This document shows positions 24,340 through 35,070 of a DNA stretch of 64,000 bases, in pieces. Numbering within the stretch: position 1 is the first letter of the stretch; every line of letters begins with the position of its first letter. The notes beneath the pieces were generated by a model, which did not search any database, was not told the DNA's origin, and saw only the letters and a program-made list of their open reading frames with translations. This DNA comes from Lutjanus erythropterus. Its lineage: Eukaryota; Chordata; Actinopteri; Lutjaniformes; Lutjanidae. The stretch is from the NCBI GenBank assembly GCA_020091685.1, contig CM034610.1, positions 29,313,673 to 29,377,672 on the forward strand, written 5' to 3'. The position numbers and the translations under genes were made by a program.

Positions 24340-24705
24340 TGACTATGGTTTGATATATTGTAATATAATGCACAATATGGAAAAAAATCGCATTGTGATT
24401 GTTTTGACAGATATTGTAATGCAATATGATTGACGATTAGTGAGAATGAAAATTTTGTATTACAATTTTCCTTTTCACTGAAAAAAAAAATCTAAATTTG
24501 TTGGGGTCTGCAACAAACAAATCTGTTTTCTTAGATGTGCAGAAACAAGATTTATAGGCCAGCGTATCTCTGCAGTAAAACAGTACTTAATTATAATGCT
24601 GTTTTGTCAGATTTTAGCTTTAGCAAAAATGGCAGCTTCTATGATTTGGATATTGCTTTTTGCTATATTGTAATTTTGATAATATTCAGATTAATTGTGC
24701 AGCCC
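24340..24705 (+). mobile_element. MITE family B copy
   Basis: It carries TGCACAATATGG, ATCGCATTGTGATTG and a right end of TTAATTGTGCAGCCCC. The left end is diverged. Confidence 0.6.
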
Positions 24706-26160
24706 CATTCTCAGAAAACTCAGCATATGCAAAAAATCTATTGCTGATATTAATCAAGTGTTAAATTCATCAAACTGTTTTGATAATTGTGTAATATTAA
24801 TTTTAAAAAAAAGTCTGACTTCAGCTTCTCAAAGCTTTTTTGCAAAGGTCACAGGTTACACAGCTTATTTTTATGCAATAAATACAGCATATTAAGCCAC
24901 CCTCTCCTTCTGATCACTTTCTTTGAAGCCTTGAATATAGTGAGCAAACAAGTCTTTAAATGCAAAAAACCAACTGATGTCAATATGCCTTTTTTCCCCC
25001 TCAGTCTGTGCCATCAGGCTGGAAAAAAGTCCAGGGAAAACACTGAACATTGGTAAACTGCTATTGTACATTATTATGCATGATGTAAAATTTCCCCTGA
25101 CAGAATTATAAGTCTAAACATCTTAAAATGTTGGATTAAAGCAAAACTAATGACTGCAGTGCACTCTTCAGGACATGTGACTGGCCTTCCTCTTTCCCTC
25201 AGAGAAATTACAGTAAACTCTTTTGAAACCGTTTTCTTACTCAATCTCGGTTAAACCAAATTATCCCTCAGTTGCATCAGGAGAAGTGCCAATTCACTGC
25301 ATTTCTCTGCAGCTTCGAAGAAACCGGACACAGTTCTTTATGGAACCAACCAACCAGCCCTGTTAGCTCCCATGATTCATAGCTGTCCTGCTGACCTCTG
25401 TATGTGTTTGTGTACAGTTTGTGGACAGGCAGCTGTCCCATTTCGTGACAGGTAAATATTGTATTTCACCTTCCTCTCAAAGGGTCGATTCAGATATAGT
25501 GTCTTTTAAAACAGTCCCATCTTGAGCTGCAAGTAAACAACGCATGCCGCAGATACTGCGGCTTGGGTTACTCTGTTTTGTGTCTTCCACCTCACCTATT
25601 AAAAGGACTGATGCCCATTTACAATCCCGGCTGGGAAAAATAAAATATTTGCACGTCAAGTTGCACAGTTTTCCACAACTGTAATAACTTTCCCGCTGAT
25701 GGTGAATCAGCTGGGATCATATTTTTTTCCACCTCTCACTCCAGTGGCGATTATTCGGGGAAGGTCAGATTTGTCAGTGGGTGGTAAATGTCATGTCAAT
25801 CACACTGAAGTGATTATGACCGTGAGCTTAAACTGGGTACTGTTTCCAGGCTCAAGACAATGGCTGCTGAGTCACTGCTGTGTCAGTGAAACCAGGGGGA
25901 TCACACGGGAGTCCCCACTGTGGACGAGGAGGAACTAACACAGTCACAGGAGATGTCCCGAGATGATCCTGAGGATCTGTATCACGGCAAATCAGGGCAC
26001 ATTTTAGATCTAGATCACTATCAGCTTAAATAAAGTAGATCAAACTCTACTGTGTCTTGTTCACCTCAGCAGCTGCTCTCCTGAATGACAGCCAGGCTCC
26101 ACAGTGCAACACGTCACTGCATGTCTGAATGAAATTATTTGCAATTTCGAAATGATGATC
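24706..26160. other. no identified gene
   Basis: A splice-bounded 48-base segment at about 25010-25052 (acceptor TTTTTCCCCCTCAG, donor GGTAAAC) is the only exon-like signal, and it is isolated. Confidence 0.4.
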
Positions 26161-26400
26161 TAGGGGTGCAACTAATGATTATTTTCACAATCGACTAATC
26201 TGTTGATTATTTTTTCAATTAATCAATCAGTTGTTTGGTCAGTAAAATGTCCAAAAAAATGTGAAAAATGTTGATCACTGTTACTCCAAGCCCAAGATAA
26301 CGTCCAAAAGTCATGTGAGTAAAGAAACCAGAAAATACTCACATTTGAGAAGCTGAAATTGGAATTTTGACTTTTTATTCTTTTTTATTTTATTAAAAAA
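26161..26400 (+). mobile_element. MITE family A copy (right part missing)
   Basis: It begins TAGGGGTGCAACTAATGATT and keeps the internal AAAATGTGAAAAATGTTGAT and GAGTAAAGAAACCAGAAAAT. It runs directly into a family B fragment. Confidence 0.7.
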
Positions 26401-26672
26401 TGACATATAACAATTCACTGACTATCAAAAAAGACCCTAAAAAAGTCAAATATATGACAACCAGCATTATAATTAAGTACTGTAGTGCTGCAGAGATGCT
26501 CTGGCCTACAAATCTTTTGTAGGTCAGGACATCTGTGGAGCACTGCAAAAACCTAATAATTATAATGCTGTTTTGTCACCACATTTTGCAAAACATTTCA
26601 GCTTCTACAGTTTGGATACTGCGCTTGGCCATATTGCAATTTCAATAATATTTTGATTACTTGTGCAGCCTT
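26401..26672 (+). mobile_element. MITE family B copy with internal foldback
   Basis: The right end, ACTTGTGCAGCCTTA, identifies family B. The interior is an imperfect palindrome centred near 26515: CAGCATTATAATTAAGTA on the left mirrors TAATAATTATAATGCTG on the right. Confidence 0.65.
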
Positions 26673-28639
26673 AGTTAAAACCACTGGTTTTTATGACGGA
26701 TTTAAAACCATCAATCAAGATCAACTCGTCCCTCCTCGCTGCTATTTGCAGGGGACATAAATGCAGACAAGACAGATGCATTGACCCCAGCAGATGCAGG
26801 AGGGTATGGTCTCCTAGTAGATATTCAGTAAATCTAAATTTAACCCTTCTATTTTCTCTTTAACAAGGGGAAACTGTCTGCAATCAAGGAACATGATCGG
26901 CCCGGGCTTTTCAGATGGAAAAAACGTGACGAGTCAAAGTAGCAGAAGGGGGAAAAAATACATGATCTCTAGTCTCTTTTTATCCATTCAGCAACTCCTC
27001 TTTGATGTTCCAATTTTACTCCAAGCCGCAGCCAATTGTGTTGTGTGGTCTTGAGTTACACAGAGGAAGAGCGAGTGGAAAGAAAGAAGGGCAGGAGACA
27101 TTCGATACAATGGAACCACGAGGGGAGAAACTGTGTGAGGCTGCCAACATCTCTGCTCTGCTTTCCCCTCCTCATTCACTCCAAACATTCCTGTTCTGAA
27201 ACACTCGGCCGCTTCTTCTGTGGACGTTACGCTGCTGGGATCACTTCACAATAAACTTTGGATTTAAGTTTGAGCTCTCCTCAGCAGACCCCTCGCCTCC
27301 CTCCCTGTTTTGTCTCGCCTTTCTTTTGTCTGCTTGTTGAAATAAATACTTTTGGACAGTGTGGGGCTGTTATACGGACGATGTTGACATAATCTTTTTA
27401 AGCAGGATGAAAAATAAGATTCCATTCTAAATGAATATTAGCATTTAAGAGACTCTGTCTAAGCTTTTGACAGTGTGATAGTCCATTTATAAGAAATGAT
27501 GCCTTTGACCAGATGGCTGAAGTGTTTCCTCAATGTTTTTCATCAGTCTATTGACCCATCTTCATGGTCCTGATTGGTTAATGTCTGGCATCTTTGAATA
27601 TAAATATGTACTAGTTGTGAGATAGTGTGAGTGTTTTTCTCAAGTTTTAAAATGCTCATCTCAAATTTCCTGCAGTCAAAATGAGGAGTTGTGTAAAAAA
27701 AAAGTGTCCACTGCAGTTTTTAACCACTAGAAGTAGTAGTAAGCAATGTTTGTAAGATGCCCCTTGGGTTAGTATAATATAAAACAAAATATTTGCTACA
27801 TGCACACTGAGATGCACATGCGTTCTTAATAGGAAACAATGCCTTCAGGAAACACCATATCACAATTCATGGGAAAGGTTAACAACACAAATGTCATAGC
27901 TAAGGAAGGCTGTATTGTTTTTACATAAGTTTACATTTGGGCCACCAAAAATGCTCTTTGGCTACCAAATACAGATGCCTGGTGGAGCCAGTGCTTAAAA
28001 ATATTAGTGCCTTTCCCTGCTGCAAGAGTCAGCTTTTTTTGTTTTGTAAATGTTTTATGAAGAAGCAAAGAACTCAGTATGGACACACATGCTGTGTTTT
28101 CTTGAGTAACACTGAACATACACGTACGTTTGTTTGTGCCAACAAGTGGCCAGAAACAATATGGTGAGACTGAACCAGAAAGTAAAGTTATGGGGCTAAA
28201 CAATAAGAGCTAAACAATGAGCTGAAAGTCTCTAAATCTCCATAAATCCAAGGAGAGCTGCAGATTCAGCTGATGATTCTCCTTCTCTTTCAACACTGTC
28301 ACATAAAATAAAAATATTGATTACAACTGTAAACCGTCCCTGTCAAAATGTTTTTTATGCATTTGTGAAAGAAATTACTATCAGCCAAAATATTATTATC
28401 TTATTTTTTTATCTCAAATATTAATATTGTTATCAACTACAAAAATGCAGTAGCCGTCAGTCTACATTATAAAGGTCACTTTTCTGTGTACTAACTTGTA
28501 GAACTTTTTCTCTTTATTATTATCTACATAAATCTTTTTGGTGAATTTTAAAACTGATTTATTTTAATAAAAATAATGCCATTCTTTTGCTACTGAGCCA
28601 TCACACTCTCCCTGCACACTATATTTGTCATTATTTTAA
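26673..28639. other. no identified gene
   Basis: Overlapping short frames near 26988-27254 and 27931-28203 lack coding signs. Sequence is AT-rich with A/T runs. Confidence 0.4.
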
Positions 28640-29581
28640 TGTTAAAAGAGCAATATGTAGCAACTACGAGTGCAAAAATGAGTAGAGCAGTCCAAATGAC
28701 AAGTTGGAGCCATAGACTGGAGTATAGGTTGAATCCCTATTTAATCCCTATAAGTGTGTGGTGGTGCCTGTTTCTGCAGAGACTCTGCTCTCTGCCTTAT
28801 TTTGCGGTGTTCAGGACACTTTGCCAATAATTAGTATTTGACATTCTGGCATGATTCTGGTGCATTTACAAACACCTCAGCTCAAAAATCCTAATGATTC
28901 TACCTTAAAATAAATTATGAAAAACAAAAGTCAAACGGAAATCAAACTATGGCTGGTAGTCCCCTGTGTTGGCCGGGTGTCCCTGTACATGCTGTCATGC
29001 TTCTGTTTGAAGAAGCGTCCTACATAGGAAATCCAGTAGGTAACATGGGCACGAGACAACTCTTTAAGTTTGTCACTCCATATATACACTGTTTACATCT
29101 TACAGCCTGAGGAGTTTTTATTGAGGCCGGTGACCCACTTCATGCTGTGACACTGTGCACGGAGCCTCCGCCAGGTTGTTCACTGTGACCTCCACATTGT
29201 CGCTTTAAGCACATGAGATGCCTGGTTGTTACCGGGTAGAGTTTCTGGCGAGGTTAATCCCCAGTTCCTGCAGCAGCGGCCCTGAACCTTTAAAACCTCG
29301 ATAACTGTGATTGGTCAGTATCATGTTGGTCACACTTTTGTCTGTAAATCGTCTGCGTGAAGGTCGATGCTGATGGAGACTGTTTACCACATACACAGTA
29401 TTAAAGGAGCATTAACAGGAAACTCGTGTGGAACACACTTATGTACTAGAAAGTGCGTGCAGTGTTGATACCTGTCACCCCAGGTATGTGCTGGTGTCAC
29501 ATTTTCATTCTTCAGTTATTGGCATGGTAAATGCTCTCATCACAATATCAATCACACAAATACAACTCTCAGAGCTGACTT
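28640..29581. other. repeat-like, unclassified
   Basis: TTAAAAGAGCAATATGTAGC at 28640 resembles the start of fish interspersed repeats that I have seen before. 28959-29300 is comparatively GC-rich with no open frame of note. The boundaries could not be set. Confidence 0.3.
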
Positions 29582-29960
29582 TAGGGCTGTCCTGAGTAAC
29601 ATGTTTGGGGCTTCAAAGCTTCAGAGAGAATTACCCACAAATATTCAAAACATTATTTACCTACATGTACTTTGCTATTATTGTAATGATGTAAGATGAG
29701 GACAGGACAGAGACGTCAGCCACTGTCTATTCCATCCAGAGCTTACACTAGACTTTTTTTGACAAACAACAACTGGGCATATGTTTTAAATAGCTGCATA
29801 ATCAAGTTATTTTTTTGTCATTTCCTCATCTGGATACATAAGGGATGTGATTATAGTATATAAAACTTAACAAAAAGATTATTTAACATGCTAGAATTAA
29901 ATCCCCAACCCAACTTTCAGTACTGTGGATAGCGCCACACAGCCAGATGTGCTAATTAGT
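29582..29960. repeat. probable hAT-type interspersed repeat
   Basis: TTAGGGCTGTCCTGAGTAAC followed by GGGGCTTCAAAGCTTCAGAG is a terminal pattern that I associate with fish hAT repeats. The right end was not found. Confidence 0.4.
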
Positions 29961-30420
29961 GTCATTCTCGCAATTCACTGTTTAATTTAGCTCTGTGCAC
30001 AACATGCAGCAAACTTCAATATTGAATAGAAAACAATCACAAGTACTTCACTTAGATTTAGTTTAAAATGTGCTATTGTTATCTCAGATATTTTATATGG
30101 TCCATCTGGCATATTTCCCACCAGACATTTTGGCCACTGACATCTTCATCTACTGGAAAACTACAAGTGATACCAGCAAAAAGCCAAGATACAGAGGCCA
30201 ATGTAAACCCTGATTCTATCCTGGCCTCCAAACTTTAAAAAGTCAATTATATGCAATTGTTGACCATTTGCGAGCACATAGGGAGAATCGAGTTGCACTC
30301 GTCACAGCCCTGTGCTCACAGGACTGGATTTATGCAGAACAGAAATGCTCCCACTTGAGGATACTTTTCCACACACAGTTACTGTTCTGTGCAGGGATGT
30401 GCACAATTAGTCATATAGTC

Positions 30421-30545
30421 CAGGGGTCTCCAGCCTTTACTCTCAAGATAGCCATTTTTCATAAAAAAAATTAAAAAAAAGTCTGTCTGGAGCCTAAACG
30501 ATTAAAATCTTCATTTTCCTTTTTTGGATTTAGCATCCATAGCCG
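30421..30545 (+). repeat. dispersed repeat family M, copy 2
   Basis: CAGGGGTCTCCAGCCTTTAC begins it. CTGTCTGGAGCCTAAACG and TTTGGATTTAGCATCCATAG correspond to the copy at 19831. The CAGGGGTC start resembles hAT termini. Confidence 0.55.
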
Positions 30546-31490
30546 ACCCAGTCTCTTGCTTTTTACTCCTTATGAAACATACGCTAAGCAACAGCAGAGA
30601 TCAGGGACTGGTCCCAGTAAACATTTTCCCAAGACTATATTGAGGTTGCACAGTGCTAAGCGAACACATTTTACTCTACAAGAAGTGGATATGTTACAAG
30701 AACATCTTGTAAAATTAACTTAATCGTCATGCTGTTTTTCTTACAGCATTCAACTCTACATTCACTTTCAAAATGAGACCTTTTTACAGAAGATGATGCA
30801 CTTCTTGTGCAAGTTCAGCTGAAGTCATCAAGGATAAAGCAAGACGTTACAACTGTAGTGAAATTAGTCAATCATGTGTTTCCACTGTCTGACTTTAGTT
30901 GGACAATAAACTAATTATGGCAGCAGACGTGTGCATTCCCAGCTGGCCCACTGTCAGACAGACATCCAGAAACAGAAAGTGACCAGAATCATAACCACAG
31001 AAACGACACTGACACAACACAGCTACTCAGAAAGGAGAAGCTGTCACATAAAACCATAATTTTAAGAGGAAAAAAAAGCCATGTTGAGTTTTCCAATGCA
31101 GCCAATATTACAGATAAATAATTACTGTAAATCACCTCTGTAAGGCAGCAGTCTTGTTGGCTTCCATACAGCCAGTAAACAATAAAATCAACAGATGCAA
31201 ACAGTAAACAAACGGAAAACGTCCAAATGAGAATCAACAAGCTAAAGCAAAACCATTTTAGCCAACAAGAGCAAAAAAGCATCATAATAAAAGCGTATAT
31301 GCCAAACAGCACCAAAAACAATTTAAAAAATGAGCCAACAACCACAAAACAATTTATAATCAGTGCTACTGCAAATACACCAACAAAATGGCAAAGCAGC
31401 ATTTTTAGCACATAATATTTATAATTCAAACTGAAAACAGACAATACACCAACACAGACAGAAATATCAGCAAAAGAAGCAGGTTCTTAC

Positions 31491-31591
31491 CGTTTGTTGT
31501 TGTTGCTGTTGTTGTTGTTGCTGGTGCTGCTGCGTTGTTGTTGCTGCTGCGTTGTTGTTGTTGTTGCTGCTGTTTTTGTTGTTGTTAGCAT
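31491..31591 (-). CDS. candidate first coding exon with CAA/CAG/AAC repeat
   Basis: Read on the minus strand, an ATG at 31589-31591 opens a frame of 33 codons plus two bases. It encodes MLTTTKTAATTTTT, then QQQQQRSSTSNNNN and SNNNK, before a consensus donor (CG/GTAAGA, intron from 31490). An alternative frame across the same repeat is N- and Q-rich but has no ATG. The segment follows a CpG-containing island with promoter-like character. It may be coding, or wholly 5'UTR. I do not recognise the gene, and I could not find its next exon to the left. The trinucleotide run is likely to vary in length. Confidence 0.35.
31494..31586 (+). repeat. (GTT/GCT)n trinucleotide repeat
   Basis: About 30 trinucleotide units of GTT mixed with GCT, read as AAC/AGC or CAA/CAG on the other strand. 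Confidence 0.9.
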
Positions 31592-31930
31592 CCACAGCGC
31601 CGACAGGAAAACGCCGTGTCAGGCCTACAGGTGAAGCCGGTGAAGAGGAGCGGTCGGCGGACAGAGCTTCTGAATACCGGCGATATTAACAAAAACAAAG
31701 GCTCAAAAGGCTCCAGACTTGATGAACTCCTCCATTAAATCCTCAGAATCAAACTAAAAACATGCTAGCTTGTTCATGAAAAGCTACATCTGAATCAACA
31801 GGTGTTTAACAGGTGAATCGTTAACGGATTAAACGAGTGGGCGAGGCGCGTGCATTCAAATAGCCCGCCTGCTTTCAGAGGTTGCGTTTGATTTATGTCG
31901 CGGGGAGTACCGCAGGAGAGAGGCGGAGTG
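31592..31930 (-). promoter_or_regulatory. candidate CpG-rich promoter region
   Basis: CpG dinucleotides cluster here, for example GCGCCGACAGGAAAACGCCG, GCGGTCGGCGGAC, GGCGAGGCGCG and GTCGCGGGGAGTACCGC. Flanking kilobases have almost none. The island sits immediately upstream, on the minus strand, of an exon-like segment with a strong donor. No convincing TATA box was seen. Confidence 0.45.
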
Positions 31931-32180
31931 TAACTATGAGGACTGCAGCCTATAAACATAAATTTGAAGTACGGGTACTGTGTATTGTATTACACTACAT
32001 GTATATATAGAGATATATTTTACTTTTTGCTAAGCTACATTTATCTTTAGTTACTATTAACAAATCACAAACAAGATTCTTGTTTTACAAAACATGGAAA
32101 TGTACAAGTAGCCTACAGATGAAACTGCTGGTTGGTCAATTAAACAACTGACAGAAAATGAGTTAAATGAAACTATTTTG

Positions 32181-32400
32181 ATCAGATAAAATAAGATAAT
32201 ACAGACCTTTATTGATCCCAAAGGAAATTCTTGAGCTAGATTGCTCCAAAAATTATAGTAACACATAAATAATAACAATAAAGTATTAAATATAAAGTCT
32301 GGACTCCATAATGAATTTTGAATTGAACTGAATTGAATAAGATGAGATAAGCTTTACTGATCACTCACCAGTCAAAGGCAGAGGTAGAGAAGAGTGAAAA
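32181..32400 (+). repeat. LINE-type 3' tail sequences
   Basis: AGATAATACAGACCTTTATT followed by GATCCCAAAGGAAATTC is the tail motif of fish non-LTR elements that I recall. A second, poorer version (GATGAGATAAGCTTTACTGA) begins near 32340. Confidence 0.45.
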
Positions 32401-33542
32401 GAGTGACTGAGTGATAAAATAAAATAAAATAAAAAACATTTTATGGTTTCAGCTCAAAGGTGAAATTTTGTTTTTAAATAATGTTGAGGTTTCGACTGTT
32501 TGTTGGGCAAAACAAATATTGTGAAGGTGTCACTTTGGACTCAGGGTTTTTTAATTTCTTTTCTTTTTTTTTTACTTTATTTATATGGCACCTTTACAAA
32601 CTGCTCTGACAGACAAAGCAGGATACCCAGAAATCAGTATAATAACAGAAAGCCAACACAGTGACGCCAGACAAAATTAAGTAAAAACTGAGGTAAAATG
32701 AAAACACAAAGTAAAAGATGCAAAAACACAGGAGAAATAAGACAGAACGATAAAAGAGGTGAGAACAATAAAAACAAGAAGAAAAAAAGGTCTATAAAAT
32801 AGGTTTTAAGACATGATCTAAAGATGTAACTGATTCTACAAGCCGTATCCACTCATACTATACTAATATATATGTAATATAATGTTGTATTAATTTTTTT
32901 TCAAGATTCTGCTAATAAAGCCCAGTAGATTATAGACACTGGTGCTTGAAGTATATTTCCAAATAATGCTTACTTTTCAACACAGGGCTTTATAACTTTA
33001 ATATAGTACTAAAAACAATAAAATTAATAATCTTATCCCTCATCCAAGTGGTCCCCAGCAGACAATGATAATAACAGATCGTGCACAGTGATGCAGAAGG
33101 AGGAGAAGTCATACTGGTATGTCGTCTGTAGTGATGACAGAAGAGCTACTGTAACATATCTGCAGAATCTCAGGCTTCACCTTCAGGATGCTGCAGAATC
33201 TAGACGGCACACACAAGCACGCACATTTACTGTGTATAGATACATGCATACTAACTATCATCTTACTATGTTTATGCTGTTATGCACCAAAACAGTGAAT
33301 CAAATTCCTCATATGTGTAAACAGACTTGGACATTTACCTGGTTCTGAGATCTTTTTGTTTGTTTTATTCTGATGGTCCATTTTCAGAACATTTTTGTAA
33401 CTTGGGACCAGTGAGAGTAAAATAAAGTGTTACATGAGAGTCTGCAGCCTACAGATACATGCTGGATGTTATTTACCGCGCATGAACAGATGATTGATTA
33501 GAGAGAAAGAGGGTCTAATAGAGGGTGGACCTGGTATGTGTT

Positions 33543-33586
<44 letters not shown>

Positions 33587-34239
33587 GCTGAGCCAGAGGT
33601 GAGACTGACACAAGATGGTTAATAACAGCTGAAGCTGTCAGAGCTGATAGTCCATACAAAAGCCAGAGGGGTGGTTTGAAGGGATGTGGCCGCTGGCGGG
33701 GGTGGGGCGCGTGTTTGGCACCGGACACATCACGCAGGCACGACAGGGGCACCTACGACCACGTTGGAGCGGACAGACACACGTCTGAGGGGACACGCAG
33801 GAATAGACGAGCTCAGAGGACGGCTTTAGGAATCAGATAGTTGTGGATTCACAGATCAGGGCCACCATTTAAAGGGACAGTCCACTGATTTGACACATGA
33901 AGAGGGTTAACTAACTCATCATGAGTCATATTCTAATACCACCACACAATTTAATATGCCAGAAAAAGATTTATTATGTCCCAATACACAGTACGCAGCA
34001 GGCCAAAAATACCAGGATGTCCTACTGCAGACACTCAACTGGCTTTGCCCAGGGGCCTCATAACTAATCTTTCTTTGTGACTCTTTGTTTTCAAATGACC
34101 TGATTTATTAATTTAACTTATGAACTAAGTAATTAAATTGGTACAAAAGTTGATACTATATACATGCCAGATATATTAATATAATATAATATAGAGTTAT
34201 ATTTTTCTCTGTGTAATAGCTGCAGCTGCATTTTATTTG
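32401..34239. other. no identified gene; microsatellite and repeat fragments
   Basis: A (GT)n tract lies at 33548-33580. A TTTAAAGGGACAGTCCACTG fragment of family C lies at 33869. A TTTATTTATATGGCACC LINE-tail-like motif lies near 32577. An 86-codon plus frame at 33088 is unrecognised. Confidence 0.45.
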
Positions 34240-34520
34240 TTAAAGGGATTGTTCACCCCAAAATGAAAATTCAGACATTATCTAGTCACCCTCATGCTGA
34301 CTGAAGATCAGGTTTAGTTTTTTAGTCCATAAAATACTGCTGGAGTTTAACAGGAAAACCAGAATCTTCCAAACAATTGAAGTGAACGCCCACTGTGAGC
34401 ACACCATCACACCACACACTCCAAGTTCAGACAGTGTGCATGTGTACGTGAACATGACTCCAAGCTAAGGATCTACAGTGAGGATTCAGGCTAAAAACAT
34501 GGTTGCATTGTGGGAAATGT
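34240..34520 (+). repeat. TTAAAGGG... repeat (family C), copy 2
   Basis: TTAAAGGGATTGTTCACCCC with AAAATGAAAATTCAGACATT and CACCCTCATGCTGACTGAAG is a common fish repeat start. It extends to near GTGGGAAATGTAGTCAG. Confidence 0.7.
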
Positions 34521-34729
34521 AGTCAGTAATAGCCATTGAATATTACATCTGTGTCTGTCTGTATATATGTGTATGTATGTATCTATATCTGTTATTGCCT
34601 CTACACAGTAGTTTTCAGTGCTCGTCCACACAGGAAACTATGCATGCACATGATATGGAAGTCTATTGTATGTATTTCACATACTCATGTTTGGACTCAT
34701 ACTCAAGTTTCTGCTTGACACTTTCTTTA

Positions 34730-35070
34730 TTAAAGGGACAGTTCACCCCCAAAAACATATTTTCCCTTTGGCCTGTAGTGCTGTTTATCAATCTAGATAG
34801 TTCTGGCACTCAGAAATGGCACTCAGCTTGTGGTGCTCAAAGTGCCAAAAAAATAAATAAATAAATACATGTGAAAAATTGTGAGCAGTTGGAACTACTT
34901 GTCTTTAAATTTCTATTTCTATTTCAGATGTGTTTTTTGAGCTCCATGGGACTAGTGCCATCTACCTCCAACATATTGGAAAGAAGGCAGACATGTCTGT
35001 GGTCGATATCTCCAAAACTCTGCAACTCACACCAAAACAGAATAGATGGATAAATATCACCACAGGTAAG
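34730..35070 (+). repeat. TTAAAGGG... repeat (family C), copy 3
   Basis: TTAAAGGGACAGTTCACCCC begins it. It continues to GAGCTCCATGGGACTAGTGC, GATATCTCCAAAACTCTGC and AAATATCACCACAGGTAAG. The apparent frame here (34930-35223) is carried by the repeat and should not be read as a gene. Confidence 0.75.

Noticed and set aside
30989-31444. Hydrophobic 151-codon minus-strand frame resembling a multi-pass membrane protein
   Set aside because: The plus strand is A/CAA-rich low-complexity sequence; its complement naturally encodes F, L, V, C and I. No family motif and no conservation evidence.
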